Shown here in pieces: positions 32,892-36,656 of a DNA stretch of 36,656 bases (position 1 is the stretch's first letter; each line of letters opens with the position of its first letter). Source of the stretch: an uncultured Bacteroidaceae bacterium (GTDB lineage Bacteria; Bacteroidota; Bacteroidia; Bacteroidales; Bacteroidaceae); assembly GCA_905233285.1 (NCBI GenBank), contig CAJODY010000039.1, forward strand, positions 1 through 36,656, read 5' to 3'. The position numbers were made by a program, and so were the translations under genes. The notes beneath the pieces were generated by a model, which was not told the DNA's origin, made no database searches, and worked only from the letters and a program-made list of their open reading frames with translations.

Positions 32892-34241
32892 CTTCAAATA
32901 ACTCTCTCTGCCCAAGGTGTAATCCAAGTCGGCTTTATTAATCAGATAGTCATATATCGACTGCACGTAGGTCAGTTCGGCCTGGGTCTCTGATACTTCG
33001 CTCTGGTTCAGTTCCAGAATGGTTCCGCGTCCCACCTCATAGCGTTTGCTGCTGATGGCAACGGCTTTTTCAGCCTGACGCACAGCTTCTGCGTTAGAGA
33101 CTATCTGGGCAATGGTGCTTGCCATGTTCTGTTTGTAGGTCTCTATCGACATCACCAGTTGTCGGCGAGTATTCTCGCGGTTGTCCTGCAGTTGTGCTAT
33201 CTGTATCTTGTTGGTTTTTAGCTTAGTCCAGTTGCTTGCCTGATAGATAGGTATGGTCAGAGTGAAGAGCAGCGAACTGCTGGGTGAATACTTGTATCCG
33301 AATACGTTCCAGTCGGTATTGTACAGACTCTGGTACTGTCCTGTCAACTGCATCGAGAGGGTAGGCATGAAGTTGGTATAGAGTGTTTTTCTAGCCTTCT
33401 GCAGGAGTGAAATGTTCAAGTCCATCTGTCGCAGGGCAGAGTTGTTTGCAAGGGCTGCATCGTTAGCTTCTGCATCGGACAGGACGAGGCTGTTCTCGTA
33501 GTTCTTCAGACTGTCGTTGATTACGAGGTCGATATTCTCTGTGATACCCATCAGTACTCTGAGACGCAGTGCTGCCAGCGTGAGTCCTGTCTCACTTGTT
33601 ACCATAGCTGAGTTCATGCCACGCATCTGTACCTCCGCACTTATCTTGTCGTATTCACTCACCTTTCCTACTTCAAATTTCGAGGCAACGACTTCGTAGT
33701 TCTGTTTTGCGGTATTGTAACTGTGTGTCATCACTTTGTAGCTGTCCTGTGCCAGCATCAGGGCATAGTAGGCTTTTGTTACCTGATTGACGAGGTCGAG
33801 TTTGCTGTTGCGCGACTTCTCCTGTGCCAGTTTGATGTCCTCTTTCGTCAGACTCATATTCTTATACACGGCGGGAGCAAACAGCGGCAGACTGAGTGTA
33901 GCCGTACCGGTTGCGGTGTTCGAGTTGTCGATACCCATCTTAAATGTGTTTCCACCCAGGTTCATCGTAGCAGCTTTGATGGTGTGCTGCAATGTAGCAT
34001 TTACACCTACAGTAGGCAACAGGGCCTGCCATGCTTCCTTGTGTGCCACCTGTTTCAGCTGAATCTCCTTCTCTGCCACTCTGATAGTGGGATTTTCGGC
34101 AAGTGCAATCTCTATTGCCTTGTCGAGTGTCAAGTCCAGGCTGCCTATCGCAGTCTCACTTGCCGGCTGTGCATAGCCTGGTAGCATATTCATCATTGCT
34201 ACTCCCATGCACAACATGATGCTTTTAATTCTTGCGTTCAC
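32889..34241 (-). CDS. TolC-family outer-membrane efflux protein
   Basis: About 450 residues forming the outer-membrane channel of the RND tripartite efflux system. Two TolC repeats are visible: LTLDKAIEIALAENPTIRVAEKEIQLKQ with long coiled helices, and a second half with NNSALRQMDLNISLLQKAR and YEVGRGTILELNQSEVSETQAELTYVQSIYDYLINKADLDYTLG (in parts). The start is uncertain. I prefer the GTG at 34241 (VNARIKSIMLCMGVAMMNMLPGYAQ), which gives a good signal peptide; the ATG at 34217 is an alternative. A TTG further upstream (34283) lies inside the -7 box and is rejected. It is the first gene of the six-gene run ending with mtnN. Confidence 0.92.
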   Translation of the reverse strand: MNARIKSIMLCMGVAMMNMLPGYAQPASETAIGSLDLTLDKAIEIALAENPTIRVAEKEIQLKQVAHKEAWQALLPTVGVNATLQHTIKAATMNLGGNTFKMGIDNSNTATGTATLSLPLFAPAVYKNMSLTKEDIKLAQEKSRNSKLDLVNQVTKAYYALMLAQDSYKVMTHSYNTAKQNYEVVASKFEVGKVSEYDKISAEVQMRGMNSAMVTSETGLTLAALRLRVLMGITENIDLVINDSLKNYENSLVLSDAEANDAALANNSALRQMDLNISLLQKARKTLYTNFMPTLSMQLTGQYQSLYNTDWNVFGYKYSPSSSLLFTLTIPIYQASNWTKLKTNKIQIAQLQDNRENTRRQLVMSIETYKQNMASTIAQIVSNAEAVRQAEKAVAISSKRYEVGRGTILELNQSEVSETQAELTYVQSIYDYLINKADLDYTLGRESYLK

Positions 34242-34280
34242 TTTTTTATTCTTTTTCTGATTATCCTTAAAAAACGATTG

Positions 34281-34288
34281 CAAATGTA
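34281..34288 (-). promoter_or_regulatory. -7 box of the tolC-RND operon promoter
   Basis: TACATTTG on the minus strand, a full TAnnTTTG match, 40 bases upstream of the preferred tolC start. The usual -33 position falls inside the terminator hairpin just upstream and shows no TTTG. Confidence 0.5.
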
Positions 34289-34292
34289 CTGC

Positions 34293-34330
34293 AAAAAAAC
34301 GAGACAGTTGCTTTGCAACTATCCCGTCTT
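34293..34330 (-). terminator. Strong rho-independent terminator after the DUF4833 gene
   Basis: On the minus strand a 16-bp uninterrupted stem (34330-34315 with 34311-34296, three G-U pairs), an AAA loop, and a run of seven T that overlaps the end of the stem. The G-U pairs become A-C mismatches on the other strand, so it works in the minus direction. It separates the DUF4833 transcript from the tolC operon. Confidence 0.85.
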
Positions 34331-34400
34331 ACGCTTTTTCTACATTATTTATAATAATTTATGGAAAAATCTGCCAATTCATTAGCTGATAATGACTAAT

Positions 34401-34460
34401 GGGGCGCCGTGTCGTTATACCGTTATGTCGATATGTCGTCATGTCGAAATAGGGCGCCCT
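34401..34460 (-). repeat. Octamer repeats flanked by GGCGCC palindromes after the DUF4833 gene
   Basis: On the minus strand, directly after the stop codon, comes the 10-base palindrome AGGGCGCCCT (34460-34451). GACATGAC, GACATATC, GACATAAC and GGTATAAC follow in tandem (34445-34414). A second GGCGCC lies at 34403-34408. Confidence 0.8.
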
Positions 34461-34940
34461 TTATTTTACTACTTCCTCTTCCGCTTTTCCGTCCTTCAGC
34501 GACTTTCCCTTCAGTATCATGTAATCACACGAGGTGCGGCTGGGGCAGTGGGCATATATCTCCGTCAGGATACATTCCTTATTGTTTATCGTTGTCAATC
34601 CCACCCATTTACCTTGTCTCTTGCAAATCTTTAGCAGACGTTTCTTATATGCTTTCAGCTTTACGATGGCTTCGTTCTCGTGCTCTTCCTCTACAGAATA
34701 CCCGTATGCCAGTTTCCTTTGAATAAAGGTCAATTCTCCCGTTGAAATCGGGTTTTCTTCCAGTCTGTACCAGTATGGATGAAGTGGTTTGTCGGTATCC
34801 AGTTTGCCGTCTTTCAGACATACGTCGTACACAATAATATTCTTGTTCAGATTTCTCGAAACGAAGAAAATCCTTTCTGCAGCCAACGATTGTATGCATT
34901 GGCAGGCAGCAAGTGCGATTATAAAGAGTGTTTTTTTCAT
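34461..34940 (-). CDS. DUF4833 secreted protein
   Basis: A 159-residue exported protein of unknown function. The signal peptide is MKKTLFIIALAACQCIQSLAA. FFVSRNLNKNIIVYDVCLKDGKLDTDKPLHPYWYRLEE (in parts) and LTFIQRKLAYGYSVEEE match my memory of the DUF4833 family: an N-terminal SRNxNxNxVxYD block followed by a conserved YW and RKLAYG. The C-terminal half is rich in Lys and forms a small beta domain with three Cys. It is monocistronic, with its own -7 box upstream and a strong terminator downstream, and is divergent from the GH115 gene. No role can be assigned. Confidence 0.8.
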   Translation of the reverse strand: MKKTLFIIALAACQCIQSLAAERIFFVSRNLNKNIIVYDVCLKDGKLDTDKPLHPYWYRLEENPISTGELTFIQRKLAYGYSVEEEHENEAIVKLKAYKKRLLKICKRQGKWVGLTTINNKECILTEIYAHCPSRTSCDYMILKGKSLKDGKAEEEVVK

Positions 34941-34961
34941 AAATGTTCGTCAATTACGCCG

Positions 34962-34969
34962 CAAAGGTA
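34962..34969 (-). promoter_or_regulatory. -7 box of the DUF4833 gene
   Basis: TACCTTTG on the minus strand followed by CGGCG, 21 bases before the start codon at 34940. No TTTG lies at the -33 position; the heptamer repeat occupies it. Confidence 0.5.
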
Positions 34970-34978
34970 AAAAAAATA

Positions 34979-35013
34979 GTTGAAAGTTGATAGTTGAGAG
35001 TTTGTAGTTTGTG
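34979..35013 (+). repeat. Heptamer-phased repeat between divergent promoters
   Basis: Five units in phase: GTTGAAA, GTTGATA, GTTGAGA, GTTTGTA, GTTTGTG. The array lies between the two divergent -7 boxes of DUF4833 and GH115, and its last two units supply the TTTG for the GH115 promoter. Confidence 0.8.
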
Positions 35014-35030
35014 AAAAAACTTTACCTTTG
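35001..35030 (+). promoter_or_regulatory. Promoter of the GH115 gene
   Basis: TTTG (35001-35004), 18 bases, TACCTTTG (35023-35030). The -7 is a full consensus match, 24 bases before the start codon; the spacer is one base shorter than usual. Confidence 0.6.
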
Positions 35031-35054
35031 CCCCTTAGATTAACCTTGTCACTT

Positions 35055-36656
35055 ATGAAAAAGCTATTTACCCTATTTGTCATTCTGACATCTTTCGTTT
35101 CTTCTATCAGCGCAGAAGTGCGTTGGTTCGACGGTACTCATCCAGTCACATATTGTGTAGAAGGTAAGAGTGCTCCCGTACTCTCTATTGCCCTCGATAT
35201 GTTTGCTTCCGATATGGAACAGGTGACGGGTCTGCGTGCCGTAGCTGGTAAGAAGGCAACTATTGAGATTTTCCAGCTCGACCAGAACCGTTCCGCAGTT
35301 TCCCGTCTGCGTCGTCAGGGAATTCCTGCCGACGAGGTACGGGACAGTCTCGATGCTTTCTGGCTTGGGGTACGGAATGGCAAGATACTCGTTGTCGGAA
35401 ACAACGGACGTGGTTGTGCTTATGGAGTTCTCGAACTCAGTCGCATGGCAGGAGTATCACCCTGGGTGTGGTGGGGCGATGTAGTGCCTCAGCGTAAGTC
35501 CGTACTAACTCTTTCCGATGATTTCTCTACGTTCCAGAGCCCGTCGGTTGCTTATCGTGGTATATTCATCAACGACGAGGACTGGAGCCTGCGCAACTGG
35601 GCATGGAAACACTATGAGAGGACCGACCAGTTTGGAGCTATGGGTCCTAAGACCTACAAAGCCATATTCCAACTTCTTTTGCGTCTGCGTGCTAATGCCA
35701 TCTGGCCGGGTATGCATCCCGGTACTCCGGGCTTCTTCACCATCAAGGGTAATAAGGAAATGGCTGATTCCTGTGGCATACTTATTGGTACTAGCCATTG
35801 TGAACCCCTGCTGCGCAACAATGTTGCAGAATGGGATGCCAAACAGCGTGGAGCATACAACTATATAACTAATCGCGAACAGGTGCGCGACTACTGGATT
35901 GAACGTGTGAAAGAGGTGAAAGGCTCCGAGGAATTCTTTACTATCGGTATGCGTGGCATTCACGACGGTTCGATGGAGGGAGTGAAGACAAAGGAAGAGA
36001 AACTTCGTAGACTGCAACAGGTCATCGACGACCAGCGCGAGATACTTGCAAAATACTATGATAAGAACGTTGAGCGGGTGCCTCAGGTATTCATCCCTTA
36101 TAAGGAAGTGTTGGAGATATACGAGAACGGACTCCGTGTGCCCGACGACGTCACACTTATGTGGTGCGACGACAACTATGGTTACATGACCCGTCTGTCC
36201 GACACTGAACAGCAGCGCCGTAGCGGTGGTGGCGGTGTCTATTACCACCTCAGCTATTGGGGACGTCCCCACGACTATATGTGGCTCACCACCACCCAAC
36301 CCGGACTCATCTACAGCGAGATGAAGGCAGCTTACGACCATAACTGCCGTAAGCTTTGGATAGTCAATGTACACGACCCCAAGGTGGCAGCCTACGACCT
36401 CGAGTTCTTCCTCGATATGGCTTGGAACATCAACTCCATACAGCCTAACACCATCAACCAGCATCTCGAGCGTTGGCTCTGTACTCAGTTCGGCGACCAG
36501 GCTGGCAAGCGTCTGGCTCCTGCTATGCGTGAGTTCTATCGTCTCTGTGGCATTCGCCGTCCTGAATTCATGGGTTGGACACAAGTGGAACTCAGCGACC
36601 GCAAAGCCTATCCGCGTGGGCGTTCTCATGTAATCGATACCGACTTCCAGCTCGAT
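35055..36656 (+). CDS. Glycoside hydrolase family 115 (alpha-glucuronidase), 5' part
   Basis: An open frame of 534 codons running off the right edge. The signal peptide is MKKLFTLFVILTSFVSSISA. GH115 hallmarks follow: GRGCAYGVLELSRMAGVSPWVWWGDV (in parts), PSVAYRGIFINDEDWSLRNW, LLRLRANAIWPGMHPG, FTIGMRGIHDGSMEG, VTLMWCDDNYGYMTRL and YYHLSYWGRPHDYMWL. GH115 enzymes remove (methyl)glucuronic acid from xylan side chains. Full family members are about 800-1000 residues, so the C-terminal part lies outside. With xylA-xylB elsewhere in the window it fits xylan use. It is divergent from the DUF4833 gene. Confidence 0.93.
   Translation, partial: MKKLFTLFVILTSFVSSISAEVRWFDGTHPVTYCVEGKSAPVLSIALDMFASDMEQVTGLRAVAGKKATIEIFQLDQNRSAVSRLRRQGIPADEVRDSLDAFWLGVRNGKILVVGNNGRGCAYGVLELSRMAGVSPWVWWGDVVPQRKSVLTLSDDFSTFQSPSVAYRGIFINDEDWSLRNWAWKHYERTDQFGAMGPKTYKAIFQLLLRLRANAIWPGMHPGTPGFFTIKGNKEMADSCGILIGTSHCEPLLRNNVAEWDAKQRGAYNYITNREQVRDYWIERVKEVKGSEEFFTIGMRGIHDGSMEGVKTKEEKLRRLQQVIDDQREILAKYYDKNVERVPQVFIPYKEVLEIYENGLRVPDDVTLMWCDDNYGYMTRLSDTEQQRRSGGGGVYYHLSYWGRPHDYMWLTTTQPGLIYSEMKAAYDHNCRKLWIVNVHDPKVAAYDLEFFLDMAWNINSIQPNTINQHLERWLCTQFGDQAGKRLAPAMREFYRLCGIRRPEFMGWTQVELSDRKAYPRGRSHVIDTDFQLD

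Noticed and set aside
34241-34283. N-terminal extension of the TolC gene to a TTG at 34283
   Set aside because: The TTG is part of the TACATTTG promoter box and the added residues spoil the signal peptide.
35505-36629. 374-codon minus-strand frame over the GH115 gene
   Set aside because: The plus strand carries an uninterrupted GH115 frame with family motifs; the reverse frame is its shadow.
1-36656. CRISPR arrays, tRNA or rRNA genes, and intact transposases
   Set aside because: I looked for regular direct repeats with unique spacers, for tRNA-like cloverleaf ends and for transposase motifs and saw none. The tandem repeats found have 6-8 base periods with no spacers.

Overview
The window looks like a chromosomal segment from a member of the Bacteroidota, most likely Prevotellaceae-like. 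The evidence is a SusC/SusD pair, a secreted GH2 and a GH115 enzyme, families typical of the phylum (DUF1460, DUF4353, DUF4833, a PII-like protein beside an RND pump), and promoters of the phylum's own type (-33 TTTG, about 19-21 bases, -7 TAnnTTTG) ahead of many genes. I saw no rRNA, tRNA, CRISPR array or intact transposase.

Layout. 1-2370: the first codons of rplU (minus), then dnaK (minus) with a strong terminator and an unusual cluster of TGAC repeats upstream. 2371-7419: upp (minus), then a plus-strand run of a DUF1460 cysteine amidase-like protein, a lipoprotein cyclophilin and a secreted GH2 enzyme. 7434-10260: xylB-xylA (minus), giving D-xylose to xylulose 5-phosphate. 10344-14051: the leucine operon leuA-leuC-leuD (plus). 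It is preceded by a textbook-like attenuator: a 19-codon leader peptide with five Leu codons, an antiterminator and a terminator. leuD carries two frame-breaking deletions. 14061-16204: a TetR regulator, fabG and an RluA-family pseudouridine synthase (minus), with a 12-bp-arm palindrome over the TetR promoter. 16271-19723: a short secreted hydrolase remnant, a DUF4353 carbohydrate-binding protein and radA (minus), the last two translationally overlapped. 19724-20528: an 805-base gap with octamer repeats, inverted repeats and what may be the front end of a lost mobile gene. 20529-25935: a susC-susD pair (minus). 26305-34241: a minus-strand run TolC - membrane fusion protein - RND pump - PII-like protein - histidine acid phosphatase - MTA/SAH nucleosidase, between a 16-bp-stem terminator upstream and another hairpin downstream. 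34461-36656: a DUF4833 secreted protein (minus), diverging from a GH115 alpha-glucuronidase that runs off the right edge.

The sugar genes (GH115, GH2, SusCD, XylAB) fit a plant hemicellulose lifestyle but do not form one locus. The most distinctive features are the leucine attenuator, a family of 6-8 base tandem micro-repeats placed just after stop codons (including the same heptamer AGTTTAC behind fabG and behind mtnN), the candidate TetR operator, and three short out-of-frame deletions (two in leuD, one in the RND pump). These deletions could be real decay or consensus errors.
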